Positions 56,601-64,000 of a stretch of 64,000 nt of DNA are shown in pieces; position 1 is the stretch's first letter; each line of letters begins with the position of its first letter. Source of the stretch: Deltaproteobacteria bacterium (GTDB lineage: Bacteria > Chloroflexota > Dehalococcoidia > Dehalococcoidales > BS750m-G39). The stretch is from the NCBI GenBank assembly GCA_030603275.1, contig JAUVYB010000001.1:140762-204761 (forward strand), read 5' to 3'. A program made the position numbers and the translations under genes. The notes under the pieces were generated by a model. It made no database searches. It worked only from the letters and a program-made list of their open reading frames with translations, and had not been told where the DNA came from.

Positions 56601-57022
56601 TGCGTGCCTACGAGCACAAGGTAAACAATATTGGGCTGGAAAAGAACTTTGCCGCCGACCTCCCCGAAATCATGGTCGACTACTTCCAGATGCAGCAGGT
56701 ATTCCTCAACCTCATCGTCAATGCGGAATCGGCCATGCTGGAAACCAACGGCAAAGGTAAACTGACCATCACCACCGGCAGAGTAAACCACACCGTCAAG
56801 GTTTCTATCGCCGATAACGGCCCGGGAATTGCCAGAGAAAACCTCAGGCGCGTCTTTGACCCCTTCTTCACCACCAAAGAGGTGGGCAAAGGAACGGGCC
56901 TGGGCTTAAGCATATGCCACGGGATAGTAACCGGACACGGCGGTAAAATATACGCGGAAGGCAAAGCCAAAGAGGGAGCTAAGTTTGTGGTGGAGCTACC
57001 CCTCAACGGTAACTCAACCTAG
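53687..57022 (+). CDS. Seven-PAS soluble sensor histidine kinase
   Basis: 1111 residues with no membrane segment. Seven PAS-like units are seen, most ending in DITERK-type motifs (near residues 145, 260, 385, 500, 625, 750 and 880). Units 1 and 3 are near duplicates with CEGCPVEQAFKDGKS/CDGCPVEKAYKDGKS; unit 5 has CRGANHTCPLKEV. The HisKA domain has GIAHELNNPLTSVIGF, and HATPase_c has NLIVNAESAM, DNGPGI and GKGTGLGLSI. The Cys motifs suggest metal, iron-sulfur or thiol sensing, which is inferred. Three response regulators follow. Confidence 0.92.
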   Translation: MKLAEIKQPIKKRAKAQDELQDERNKLQSVVDALEYGLTIQDKDFNIIYQNEPSQIPFGAHLGEKCYRVYAGRETVCEGCPVEQAFKDGKSRTAERKHVSPSGEVSFWENTANPIRDSNGNIVSCLEITRDITERKKAEQALADETTRRSILVDQSLDGIVVLDENAKVYEANQRFAEMLGYTPEEVRELHTWDWDTQWSREELLEMGRKVDATGYHVETYHRRKDGTTIDVEISINGAMYSGQKLIFCVSRDITERKQMEEALQTEKNKLQSVINAMEDDLSIQDKDYNIIYQNEPSRISSGGDCTGEKCYRAYENRDKVCDGCPVEKAYKDGKSHTSERKWVKPSGEVIFWETTANPIRDAGGNIVSCLEIARNITERKQAEDLFKTVTNSSPVGIYIVQDRKFILANPRFQKLTGYTEEELLGMNSLDLVLPEDREAVRKKAVKMLKGERSSPYQFRVIHKSGSARWVMETVTSIQYRGRRAILGNYMDITERRETEEKIRQQNEFLNTILDALTHPFYVLDANDYTIKMGNLATKAGNLAENPTCYALTHQSDQPCRGANHTCPLKEVKKTKEPIVVEHIHYDADGNARNIEVHGYPIFDTKGNVVQMIEYSLDITERKQAEEALRESEEFRSSLLTNSPNPIGVINPDSSIRYVNPALEKLTGFSAAELIGKKAPYPYWTQETLKKTTIGFRKAMRQGDRRAEELFQKKNGERFWVKITSMPVMNDGEFKYLLTNWVDITKRKQVEEALRQSEKKYKNMVEATSDLIWEADERGVFTFVSPRIKDILGYEASEVIGKIRTLDLIPKAEAREWLKRFKEINAKKEPFFGFEITNLHKNGTPVLFEISGISNFDNAGNFKGYVGVNKDITERKRMEEQLMLTDRLASIGELASGIAHELNNPLTSVIGFSQLLLEEDLPENLKEDLGTIYSEAQRASTIVKNLLTFARKHAPMRQISQINNILEDVLKLRAYEHKVNNIGLEKNFAADLPEIMVDYFQMQQVFLNLIVNAESAMLETNGKGKLTITTGRVNHTVKVSIADNGPGIARENLRRVFDPFFTTKEVGKGTGLGLSICHGIVTGHGGKIYAEGKAKEGAKFVVELPLNGNST

Positions 57023-57034
57023 GGAGGTACAGGC

Positions 57035-57436
57035 ATGGCAAAGGTTAACGGACACAAGAAAAGAAGCCTGGTAGTAGAAGACGAACCATCCATAGCCAGG
57101 ATGTGCCTCAGGGCACTGGGGACGGAAGGCTTCGAGGTGGATATAGCCGTCGACGGAAAAGCGGGCCAAGCCCGACTTTGCAATGACGGTGATATGTATG
57201 ACCTGTGCCTAATTGACATCAGAACACCGGGGATGAACGGCATTGAACTCTACCATTATCTAGAGGAGATTGGCTCCCAGATGGTAAACCGGGTGATATT
57301 CACCACCGGAGACACAATCAACGACGAAATTAAAGCCTTCCTGGATGAAACCGGCCGGCCGTTTCTGCCCAAGCCATTCACCCTTGACGAGTTAAGGTCG
57401 GTAATAAAGATAGCTTCAGCTCCTGCCTCACCGTAA
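57035..57436 (+). CDS. Single-domain response regulator
   Basis: 133 residues: one receiver domain only. Acidic pair in VVEDEPSI, phospho-Asp in LCLIDIRTPGMNG, Lys in FLPKPF. No output domain, so it may pass phosphate on or act by protein binding. It starts 12 bases after the PAS kinase. Confidence 0.9.
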   Translation: MAKVNGHKKRSLVVEDEPSIARMCLRALGTEGFEVDIAVDGKAGQARLCNDGDMYDLCLIDIRTPGMNGIELYHYLEEIGSQMVNRVIFTTGDTINDEIKAFLDETGRPFLPKPFTLDELRSVIKIASAPASP

Positions 57437-57448
57437 AAGATTAGAAAA

Positions 57449-58507
57449 GTGGAAAAGCAAGAGAAAATACTGATTGTTGACGACGAGATGGGAATCCGGA
57501 GGCTGCTACACCATAAGCTCTCCAGAGCCGGCTACACCTGCGACGAGGCGGAAAACGCCGACCGGGCGCTGGAGAAGATGCAAGCCAGTCCGGCTGAGCT
57601 GCTGATTCTTGATATCAAGATGCCGGGCAAATCAGGCGTAGAACTGCTGCCGGTGATAAAGACCAAGTACGCCGACACGGCAGTAATTATGGCTACGGCC
57701 GTTACCGAGGCCAGCAACGCCATCAACTGCATGAAAGAAGGAGCCGACGACTATATCTGCAAACCCTTCAATCTGGAAGAGGTAGTCATCAGTGTGGATA
57801 AAGCCCTGGAGAAAAGAAGGCTGGAGCTCGAAATCAGGGAGTATCAGCAACGCCTCCAGCAAAAGGTAGATGAGCAGACGGTAGAAATCCGCCGGCTCTT
57901 TCTCGGTGCCATCGAGGCGCTGGTATTCGCCCTGGAAGCCAAAGACAAGTACACGGCGGGGCACTCCCGGCGGGTGACCAAGCTTGCCCTGGCCATTGGC
58001 AAACAGCTCGGCCTACCCAAGGATGAAATTGAAGACCTGCGCTGGGGCAGCCTGCTGCATGACGTGGGCAAGATTGCCGTCGACCAGTCCATTCAGAACA
58101 AGCCGACCAAACTTACCGCCGCCGAGTACGAACATATTATGATTCACACCCAGATTGGAGCCGGTATCGTAAAACCGGTGGTCAACGATAGGGTCGTCGC
58201 CATGATTGAGCACCACCACGACCGCTACGATGGCGCCGGACTCCATCAGACGGTATCCGGAGAAGACATACCCCTGGGGGCCAGGATTATGGCCGCAGCC
58301 GATGCCTTTGACGCCATGACCTCGGACCGCCCCTACCGCCCGGCAATACCGGTGGAGGAAGCCCTGGGGGAAATCAAGCGGTGCGCAGACACCCAGTTCG
58401 ACCCGGTGGTGGTCCGCGCCTTCCTCAAGATAAGTAACTCTCTACCGGTGATCAAGAACGGCCAGGCTGCAGCCGGCACACCCCTGAAGACAAATAAAGT
58501 AAGGTGA
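57449..58507 (+). CDS. Response regulator with HD-GYP-type output domain
   Basis: 352 residues. A receiver (1-125; IVDDEMGIRR, LLILDIKMPGKSG, YICKPFN), a coiled linker, and an HD-GYP phosphodiesterase domain (about 160-330) with AGHSRRVTKLA, LLHDVGKIAV and EHHHDRYDG. HD-GYP enzymes break down cyclic di-GMP. Metal ligands look intact, but the GYP motif is GLH here (DGAGLHQTV), so activity is uncertain. GTG start, 12 bases after the previous stop. Confidence 0.88.
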   Translation: MEKQEKILIVDDEMGIRRLLHHKLSRAGYTCDEAENADRALEKMQASPAELLILDIKMPGKSGVELLPVIKTKYADTAVIMATAVTEASNAINCMKEGADDYICKPFNLEEVVISVDKALEKRRLELEIREYQQRLQQKVDEQTVEIRRLFLGAIEALVFALEAKDKYTAGHSRRVTKLALAIGKQLGLPKDEIEDLRWGSLLHDVGKIAVDQSIQNKPTKLTAAEYEHIMIHTQIGAGIVKPVVNDRVVAMIEHHHDRYDGAGLHQTVSGEDIPLGARIMAAADAFDAMTSDRPYRPAIPVEEALGEIKRCADTQFDPVVVRAFLKISNSLPVIKNGQAAAGTPLKTNKVR

Positions 58508-58513
58508 CAAACC

Positions 58514-58975
58514 ATGGGCCGGAAAATAACCAACCAAAAAACGAGCCTGAAAAAAAACAACCAGAACACACGCCCGGGCAAAGGCAGCCAAAACACGAGC
58601 CCCAACGATAAAAGGAAGATACTCGTAGTTGACGATGAACCAAACGTCAGAAAGCTGCTGTGTACCCTGCTCAAGAAAAATTTTACCGTTCTTGAAGCCG
58701 AAGATGGAGGACAAGCCGTAGACGTGGCGTGTGCGGAAAAACCGGACCTTATACTGATGGACATCATGATGCCCAAAATGGACGGATACACCAGCTGCTA
58801 CGCGCTGAAGAGTGAGCCGGCCACCAGGTCAATTCCCATCATCATGCTCACCGCCATAGACCTCAAACTCAACCTGCAACTCAGCAAGGAAATAGGCGCC
58901 GACGGTTATATTACCAAACCCTTCAACTCACGGGATTTACTCGATAACATCGCCCACTACCTGGCCCCCGCTTAG
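58514..58975 (+). CDS. Single-domain response regulator with basic N-terminus
   Basis: 153 residues. The first 33 are rich in Lys, Asn, Gln and Thr (KITNQKTSLKKNNQNTRPGK) and disordered-looking; the rest is a full receiver (VVDDEPNVRKL, LILMDIMMPKMDG, YITKPFN). Output domain absent. Last gene of the plus-strand signal cluster. Confidence 0.88.
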   Translation: MGRKITNQKTSLKKNNQNTRPGKGSQNTSPNDKRKILVVDDEPNVRKLLCTLLKKNFTVLEAEDGGQAVDVACAEKPDLILMDIMMPKMDGYTSCYALKSEPATRSIPIIMLTAIDLKLNLQLSKEIGADGYITKPFNSRDLLDNIAHYLAPA

Positions 58976-58987
58976 ATTTCTCCCCCA

Positions 58988-59014
58988 ACAAAAAAGGGGC
59001 GAATCCTTCGCCCC
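58988..59014 (-). terminator. Intrinsic terminator of the coiled-coil gene
   Basis: On the minus strand a perfect 8-bp stem (GGGGCGAA/TTCGCCCC, loop GGA) is followed by six T. It ends 28 bases past the minus-strand stop codon at 59042. It has no T-run on the plus strand. Confidence 0.75.
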
Positions 59015-59041
59015 AAGTCAGCACACCAGCCTGATTAATCT

Positions 59042-60124
59042 CTATCCCCCGGACTTCTCCAGCTTAACCATCATTATCTTGGCCTGGTCGGCCGCCTCCT
59101 GAGCCCCCTCGATAATACCCTGTGCCTTCTCGTGGGCGGCAGCAATAAGCTTACTGGAATCCTCAAGCGCCTTCTTGGCCGTGCCCCTGGCCTCGGAGGT
59201 AATCTGCTCCGCCATTCGCTTAGCCTCAGCCATAATCTCAGCCGCCTCCCACTCCGCCTGCCGCTTCTTATCAGTCATCTGCTTGGCCGCCTCCATCTCC
59301 CCCTTCTTCCTCGCCTTCTCTATAGTCTCGCCGGTCTCCCGGTCCACCTTCTGTTTAGCCTCAGTTACAATTTGGCCCCACCTCTCCTCAGCCTCCTTCT
59401 TACCCACCTCCCGGGCGCTCTTAAGAATCATCTGGGCTTCCTTCTGAGCCGCCTGCCTGGCCTCATTAATCTCCTTTTCGGTCTGCTTTTTCAATTCAGC
59501 AACAGCCTTAGCTGATTCCTGGGCTTCCCGTTTAGCCGCCTCGGTCACCTTAATGGCTTCCTGCTCGGCTTCCTTCCTCGCCTCGGCCACCATCCCGGCA
59601 GCCTCCGCCTCGGCCGTCTCTTTAGCTCTTTCCACCATATCGGACGCTTCCTGCCTGGCCTGCTCCACAATGCGCTCCACCTCCACCCGCCGCTCCTCCT
59701 CAGCCTGTTTCCTCCCCTTGGCCTCGGCCTCGCTGGCCATCTGCGCCACCAGTACCTCGGCATCGGCAATAATGCCAGCCGCCTCCTTCTCCGCCTTCTT
59801 CCTGGCCGCATCCTCGAACTCGGCTATAGCTTCCTCAGCCTTACTCCGCGACTCGGCGACCAGCCGGGCTATCTCCTCCTCCGCCTTGGCCTGGACCCCG
59901 CTGGTAATCTGTTCCACCTTGGCTTCGGCCTCGAGGATAATCCGCTCCGCTTTCTCCCGGGCGCCGGCGATAATATAATCCGCTTCCTGCTCCGCCCCCT
60001 CTTTTACCCTCCTGAACTCGGTCTCAATAGCCTCGGTGAGCCTCTGCTTATGCTCGGCAATGACACCATTGCCCCCTTCAGTCCCCTGCCTGACCTCACT
60101 GCTCACTTCTTCCATATCACTCAC
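59042..60124 (-). CDS. Long Ala/Glu/Lys-rich coiled-coil protein
   Basis: 360 residues, almost all predicted helix rich in Ala, Glu, Lys, Arg and Gln, with repeated units like AEAKAEEEIARLV, EAEAKGRKQAEEERR and KEAEQEAIKV. There is no signal peptide, membrane segment or globular domain. It resembles the stalk regions of ATP-synthase b/E-type subunits, DivIVA-like or LEA-like proteins, but matches none clearly. It is a single-gene unit with its own terminator. The start is after an AGGTGAGTGAT stretch. A structural or scaffold role is only inferred. Confidence 0.65.
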   Translation of the reverse strand: MSDMEEVSSEVRQGTEGGNGVIAEHKQRLTEAIETEFRRVKEGAEQEADYIIAGAREKAERIILEAEAKVEQITSGVQAKAEEEIARLVAESRSKAEEAIAEFEDAARKKAEKEAAGIIADAEVLVAQMASEAEAKGRKQAEEERRVEVERIVEQARQEASDMVERAKETAEAEAAGMVAEARKEAEQEAIKVTEAAKREAQESAKAVAELKKQTEKEINEARQAAQKEAQMILKSAREVGKKEAEERWGQIVTEAKQKVDRETGETIEKARKKGEMEAAKQMTDKKRQAEWEAAEIMAEAKRMAEQITSEARGTAKKALEDSSKLIAAAHEKAQGIIEGAQEAADQAKIMMVKLEKSGG

Positions 60125-60201
60125 CTGCCTCCCCGGCCCTTATTAAATACCGGCCAGTTTCACATCTTCGGATTTGAGTTTAGTCCCTATCGGCACAATT
60201 G

Positions 60202-60858
60202 TCAACAGAAATTTACCTGCTTAACACCCGTGGCGCAAAGCCATCCCCGGCCGTCTTTAAGCCGGAACTGTACTTCAGAAAAGCCGGCAGCGGCGAGCAT
60301 GGCCACCATCTCGGAACCGGCGTAGAGCGGAAAACACATCTTCTGCGCCATGACGGCGTATTTCTGGTGGTTATCCATCTCCTTACTCCAGGCGGTGGTA
60401 ATGGCCACCAGCCCCCGGTCTTTTAAGACACGGTGCACTTCCTTCAGCCCGGCTACCGGCTCCGGCCAGTAATTAAAAGACTCAACGGCGCAGGCCCTAT
60501 CAAACGATGCGTCCTCAAAAGGCAGATTGGAGACATTACCCCCCTTTACGGCCACCCGCCCGGCGCTGATGGCGGCGGCGTTATGTTTCAGCGCCTGCTG
60601 CACCATTACTTCCGAATAATCGACGCCGGCAACAAAGCCGCCGGTAGCGATTCTGGCCATATCTCTGATAGTCATACCGCCGCCACAGCCGATATCCAGT
60701 ACGGAATCATGCGGCTGAATATCCATCAGTTCAATTGTCCAGCGGCTCAAGGGCTGATGCCTCCAGTTCATCAGGGGACCCATCAACTGACCGAGCCAGC
60801 CACTGGGCTTACGGCACTGGGCACCGAATATTTTCGTTAACGGCATAAACTTATTCAC
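60202..60858 (-). CDS. Class I SAM-dependent methyltransferase
   Basis: 218 residues. Motif I is SVLDIGCGGGMTI at about 52-64, the acidic end of strand 2 is GVDYSEVMV, and motif II lies in LPFEDASFDRACAVESF. The fold fits the UbiE/COQ5-like Methyltransf_11 group; the substrate cannot be told. The N-terminus (GWLGQLMGPLMNWRHQPL) is found in methyltransferases acting on small molecules or lipids. Single gene. Confidence 0.85.
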   Translation of the reverse strand: MNKFMPLTKIFGAQCRKPSGWLGQLMGPLMNWRHQPLSRWTIELMDIQPHDSVLDIGCGGGMTIRDMARIATGGFVAGVDYSEVMVQQALKHNAAAISAGRVAVKGGNVSNLPFEDASFDRACAVESFNYWPEPVAGLKEVHRVLKDRGLVAITTAWSKEMDNHQKYAVMAQKMCFPLYAGSEMVAMLAAAGFSEVQFRLKDGRGWLCATGVKQVNFC

Positions 60859-60974
60859 CGGGGGGATTTTTTATTATTGACGAACAGGGGCGTTACCAGA
60901 CAGGTTAACAAAATAGCCGGCTTAAGTAAAGAAAGAATAACCTTCAAAAAAGGAAAAATTGAGCTACAAACCTA

Positions 60975-61003
60975 TTGACATCAAGGCAAGAATAGTCTAT
61001 CGT
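60975..61003 (+). promoter_or_regulatory. Promoter of DUF5679 gene
   Basis: TTGACA (60975-60980), 17-base spacer, TATCGT (60998-61003). Start near 61010, leaving a leader of about 20 bases with AGGAGG. Confidence 0.6.
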
Positions 61004-61030
61004 CTTCTTAATCAAGAAGGAGGTCAGCCG

Positions 61031-61168
61031 ATGCAAGCCTACTGTGTAAAGTGCCGATCCAAGAGGGAGATGAAGGACACCAAGAGCATTACCATGAAGA
61101 ATGGTAAGCCGGCAACCCAGGGTGTGTGCCCGGTATGTGGGACCAAGATGTTCCGCATCGGTAAGTAA
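61031..61168 (+). CDS. DUF5679 zinc-ribbon protein
   Basis: 45 residues: MQAYCVKCRSKREMKD, then GVCPVCGTKMFRIGK. Two CxxC pairs form a small zinc ribbon, the DUF5679 pattern. An excellent AAGGAGGTC site precedes ATG 61031; a longer frame from a TTG at 60959 would overlap the promoter and is rejected. Function unknown. Confidence 0.85.
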   Translation: MQAYCVKCRSKREMKDTKSITMKNGKPATQGVCPVCGTKMFRIGK

Positions 61169-61267
61169 TCAAACCAGCTTTAAGATCTCTTTTCGCCCGG
61201 TAGCTAGACTTCAACAGCGCTTCAGCGCTGGGGTGGTGGTGTGTTTTTGCCCCAACCAGCTAGATTG
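61169..61267. other. Short intergenic region with hairpin
   Basis: CAGCGC-TT-C-AGCGCTG palindrome (about 61214-61228), then G/T-rich DNA. It may end transcription from either side; no clear T-run except TTTTTG. Confidence 0.35.
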
Positions 61268-62095
61268 CTAGTTACCAACCACGTCAACCCATAGATCAAG
61301 TACGTGGTAGGGTATATTTTCGTTTCCCTTATAGAGCCGGAACTCAACCTTCTGCTCCTCCCCCACCCCCAGAGGAGCAAAACTCATCTTCTGCTCCCAC
61401 TCCTCCTCACCGGCCAGGGTAATCGTGGCCACTCCCCCCACCTCATCCTCCCCCATAAGTATCCTGATACTGTAGTCAGCTACTGCCTGCTCGCGATTTA
61501 CTATCCCCAGGGTAACCGTTGCCTCCTCCCCTAAACTAAGCACATCGGGGTAATTCTCGGCTCTTCCCTCAGGACCGAGCATATAAAACTCGGTAAATGT
61601 CTGCCCCACCTCAGGCGGCCGGGCCACATAGACTAGCACGCCCATAGCCCCGATAATAACAACCACCAGCAAAACCAAGAGGGCTCTATCTAAAAGGTGA
61701 CGGCCGCCCCAAAATTGGGACAACCGTAAACGGAACCGGGGCTCAAAGCGCTCCTCCGGGGGAAGCCGGCGCCGGCGGTACCAGGCGACGGCCGCAGCCA
61801 CGATAATAAAAGCCAGGAGAGAAAACAGCATCGAATAAAGGTTGATACCCCAGCGGGTATAGTTAAAGAAAACGCCTGCCAGCGGCACCACTACAATGCT
61901 AAGGCCAAAGCTCAACGCCAGGCGCCGGACGATATCAAGGTCATCACGTTTGGTAAAGATGGCAGCGACCAGCGTATAGCCGGGAGAGAAAAGGGCAAAG
62001 ATTAGCCCCAGGACGAGGCTCACCGGGCTCCCCCCCCAGAAAACGGCCAGGGGCACTAAAACCAGAGAAGCAACCACCACTGCCAGCAAGTCCAT
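61268..62095 (-). CDS. DUF1616 membrane protein
   Basis: 275 residues. Four membrane helices fill the first 170 residues, including GLIFALFSPGYTLVAAIF, a typical DUF1616 start. The last 110 residues form an outside beta-domain (FTEFYMLGPEGRAENYPDVL, VTLGIVNREQAVADYSIRI) like those beside cell-surface glycan genes. It follows the next gene with no gap (stop and start separated by one base), so the two belong to one unit. Confidence 0.82.
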   Translation of the reverse strand: MDLLAVVVASLVLVPLAVFWGGSPVSLVLGLIFALFSPGYTLVAAIFTKRDDLDIVRRLALSFGLSIVVVPLAGVFFNYTRWGINLYSMLFSLLAFIIVAAAVAWYRRRRLPPEERFEPRFRLRLSQFWGGRHLLDRALLVLLVVVIIGAMGVLVYVARPPEVGQTFTEFYMLGPEGRAENYPDVLSLGEEATVTLGIVNREQAVADYSIRILMGEDEVGGVATITLAGEEEWEQKMSFAPLGVGEEQKVEFRLYKGNENIPYHVLDLWVDVVGN

Positions 62096-62096
62096 G

Positions 62097-63587
62097 CTAA
62101 TTCCCCTCCCTCAAGATATATACCCCGTCCCGCACCTCCACCAGGTCGGGATTATTCAGCGGGAACGGGCTGTAAAGAATGTTCACGTTCTTTTCCCTGA
62201 TATACTCGGTATCAGTAGCCCCCTCCCTGAAAAACCTGCTAATCTCCATTGCCTGCTCAACTCCCCAGGGGTAGGCCCGGGCAGAATAAACATATTGCCC
62301 GCTTGCGGGAAAATAGGCCCAGCCGACATATGGGTTAAGCATAGCGACGGAGTCCCGGGGCAATTCCTCCCCGAGCCACTCAAAATGGCGATAGGTTTCA
62401 ACATCTACTATTTGATAGTATTTCTCTTCGGCGTAGCCTTCCATCCTTTGAAACAGGGCAAATACCACCACCAGCGCCAGCGCTATATAGACCGAGAGCG
62501 TCCCCCAGCGCCACCGCTGGAAAAAGCCAAGGCCCAGCTGGCGTAGCTGGCTCAAGCCGTAGCCGGCAATAAAGGCCATAAGCAGCATGACGTAGAGCCA
62601 GCCCCTTTCATAAAGGATATCTGGCCCCACATCAAACCACTGCCGGTAGAACTGCACAAAGAAAAGCAGGATAACGGTAGGGACCAGCAGGGCATAGTTG
62701 CGCCAGCCGCCCCTGGCTATCAGAAAGCCGAAGCCGATAACAGCCAGGGCTATCATTATGTAACCCAGCTGAGGCAGGGGAATCGGAATAGCCGGTAAGG
62801 GTATCTTTCCCGCGTTTATAATATTTTGTATCTCTCTCATTACAAAGGCCTGGTTCCACAAAAAGATAACCAGACCCGAAAACGGGATAAGCAACAAGCA
62901 GGTAAGTGACGGCAGCTTCTGCCGCATTGGACTGCGGGACAGGGCAAGGTAAAAGACCAGGAAAACCACCAGGACAAAGCCCACGGCGACGGCGGTGGTG
63001 CCGTGGGTGAGAAACAGCGTAATCAGGCTAATCACGATTAAAGGCAGCGGCCGCCAGTCTTTCTCCATTTTCTCCAGCAGTATCAGGCACATGGGGAAAA
63101 AGACCAGCCCCAGTGTCACCGGAACCAGGAAAGCCGGCCCCAGGAATCTGACGGTGGTGTGGATAAAGGTGGCAAAAAAGGCGGCTTCCAGGCCAAATCC
63201 CCGCTTTCGGCCCCAGGCGTAAGCGCTAAAGGCTATCAGCCCCAGAACCAGGGCCGGCATCAGGCGGGCAAGTGTCAGCCAGGTCGAGCCGGTGGCCAGC
63301 ATAGAAGTGCCGAACCAGAGATAATAGCCCGTTTCAGGGTGTCCCCCCACCTCCCACTGACCACCATGGAAAGGATGGGGAAAATTCAGGTGGCCGATAT
63401 TCAGAATCTGGTTGGTATACCCCAGATGCATCCACTCATCCACATGGAGGGGGTAGGGGTAATTGAGGCGGGGGTACAAAGCCATGTAGAAAGCGACGGC
63501 AATTATGGCAAACAGTAATATGGCTTTAATTAAAGAAGTTCTGTTCAAAACCGTCACTCTCAAACTAAATTGCCACCATTTTAGCAT
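62097..63587 (-). CDS. Polytopic membrane protein, glycosyltransferase-like (GT-C type)
   Basis: 496 residues with about 11-12 membrane helices. The first outer loop contains HVDEWMHLGY after helix 1, the acidic-residue position used for metal or lipid-phosphate binding in GT-C enzymes. A soluble C-terminal part begins near ETYRHFEWLGEELPRDS. It may transfer sugars from lipid carriers to surface glycans, in line with the DUF1616 gene downstream and the nucleotidyltransferase nearby. The ATG at 63587 has GGAGG five bases upstream; a longer frame would translate a repeat region and is rejected. Confidence 0.6.
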   Translation of the reverse strand: MLKWWQFSLRVTVLNRTSLIKAILLFAIIAVAFYMALYPRLNYPYPLHVDEWMHLGYTNQILNIGHLNFPHPFHGGQWEVGGHPETGYYLWFGTSMLATGSTWLTLARLMPALVLGLIAFSAYAWGRKRGFGLEAAFFATFIHTTVRFLGPAFLVPVTLGLVFFPMCLILLEKMEKDWRPLPLIVISLITLFLTHGTTAVAVGFVLVVFLVFYLALSRSPMRQKLPSLTCLLLIPFSGLVIFLWNQAFVMREIQNIINAGKIPLPAIPIPLPQLGYIMIALAVIGFGFLIARGGWRNYALLVPTVILLFFVQFYRQWFDVGPDILYERGWLYVMLLMAFIAGYGLSQLRQLGLGFFQRWRWGTLSVYIALALVVVFALFQRMEGYAEEKYYQIVDVETYRHFEWLGEELPRDSVAMLNPYVGWAYFPASGQYVYSARAYPWGVEQAMEISRFFREGATDTEYIREKNVNILYSPFPLNNPDLVEVRDGVYILREGN

Positions 63588-63965
63588 TAACCCTCCTGCA
63601 GGGCAAGGAAACCCCACCCCCCTATTTTTAAGTTTTGTTCTCTTCCCATACCCACCCACCCTCATAAGCTTTTACCCCAAAAAAACATTGTTTTTTCGGG
63701 GGCCCCGTGTGCGCTTCTAAAACTTTATTACCCAACCCCCTTCCTTTGAAAAAGCAACTAACCTGGCGGGGTGTTTAAGAGGGGCGCCAGCCCCTCTTCA
63801 GAAAAAAACCCTCCCCCTCCCTTACATGGGAGGGGGATTAAGGGGGTGGGTTGCAAAGTAAATACCTAAGGGGTATTGGGAATGTATAGGCTGTCTACCC
63901 CAGTAAAATCCCCCCTATTAACTCATGGACACGAAAGGCAACTCTGTGATAACCTGTTTAATGCC
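63588..63965. repeat. Divergent intergenic region with palindromic repeats
   Basis: About 380 bases without a gene. Contains the A/T-arm palindrome 63675-63701 (CCCC-A7-CATTG-T6-CGGGG), the hairpin AAGAGGGGC-GCCA-GCCCCTCTT (63777-63798) and a CCCTCCC/GGGAGGG hairpin (about 63810-63840). The order hairpin, then G/C-run hairpin, matches the minus-strand copy at 3140-3198. A small AATACC/GGTATT palindrome lies near 63861-63877. Confidence 0.65.
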
Positions 63966-64000
63966 ATGAAATGCTTGATACTGGCCGGGGGCTTCGGCAC
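63966..64000 (+). CDS. Sugar-nucleotidyltransferase, first codons only
   Basis: The window ends within MKCLILAGGFGT, the standard N-terminus of sugar-phosphate nucleotidyltransferases (glucose-1-phosphate thymidylyl- or mannose-1-phosphate guanylyl-type). Only 11-12 codons are present, so the substrate cannot be named. It is divergent from the membrane glycosyltransferase-like gene. Confidence 0.75.
   Translation, partial: MKCLILAGGFG

Noticed and set aside
59132..59978. Plus-strand frames opposite the coiled-coil gene
   Set aside because: Low-complexity antisense of Ala/Glu/Lys codons, with no start signals.
60959..61030. Longer DUF5679 protein from a TTG start
   Set aside because: It would span the TTGACA/TATCGT promoter; ATG 61031 has AGGAGG and gives the family length.
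63588..63665. Longer start for the membrane glycosyltransferase-like gene
   Set aside because: The extra residues translate a repeat-rich DNA stretch; ATG 63587 has a strong ribosome site.

Overview
The window is a bacterial chromosome segment of moderate to high GC. It most resembles Chloroflexota, probably a Dehalococcoidia-type anaerobe. This is inferred from the split rRNA genes, a Wood-Ljungdahl methyl-branch cluster, short coupled operons and many GTG/TTG starts; no database search was possible. No 16S gene is present. Several intergenic regions hold G/C-rich palindromic repeats.

Layout. 1-7758 (mostly minus strand): the 5' end of ispF, ispD, an NYN-domain protein, a candidate small RNA, radA, a sodium-pump decarboxylase set (beta, gamma-like and biotin-carrier subunits) and clpC. 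7808-13218: 5S and 23S rRNA on the minus strand, each with its own promoter and separated by about 2.3 kb. That gap carries plus-strand genes: a HicB/HicA-like pair, a lipoprotein and two small genes. 13415-33617: one long plus-strand ribosomal superoperon from rpsL to rpsI, including fusA, secY, adk, map, infA, rpoA and truA. S3 and S17 carry long Lys/Glu/Ala tails. tRNA-Leu, tRNA-Arg and tRNA-Val follow.

33986-38554: gene debris with a tRNA-like fragment, then a minus-strand TRAP transporter and a C_GCAxxG_C_C-type redox protein. 38994-44089: two NarL-type histidine kinases and three response-regulator proteins, one with a degenerate receiver. 44116-51915: an operon for a formate-dehydrogenase-like/NuoG-like protein lacking the catalytic Cys/Sec, a NuoE-like protein, a NuoF-GltD fusion, and MetV and MetF. 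This looks like an NAD(P)H-linked methylenetetrahydrofolate reductase complex and is the most interesting system in the window. 52300-53669: an NfeD-like protein, a fragment of a uroporphyrinogen-decarboxylase-family gene and a small MerR-like protein. 53687-58975: a seven-PAS soluble histidine kinase with three response regulators, one with an HD-GYP domain. 59042-63587: a long coiled-coil protein, a methyltransferase, a DUF5679 zinc-ribbon protein, a DUF1616 membrane protein and a polytopic glycosyltransferase-like protein. The window ends in the first codons of a sugar-nucleotidyltransferase.

How they fit. The superoperon and rRNA genes are the translation core. The decarboxylase subunits and the MetVF operon point to an anaerobic, sodium- and folate-dependent energy metabolism. 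The two-component clusters on both sides of the MetVF operon may sense redox or metabolic state, but this link is only positional.
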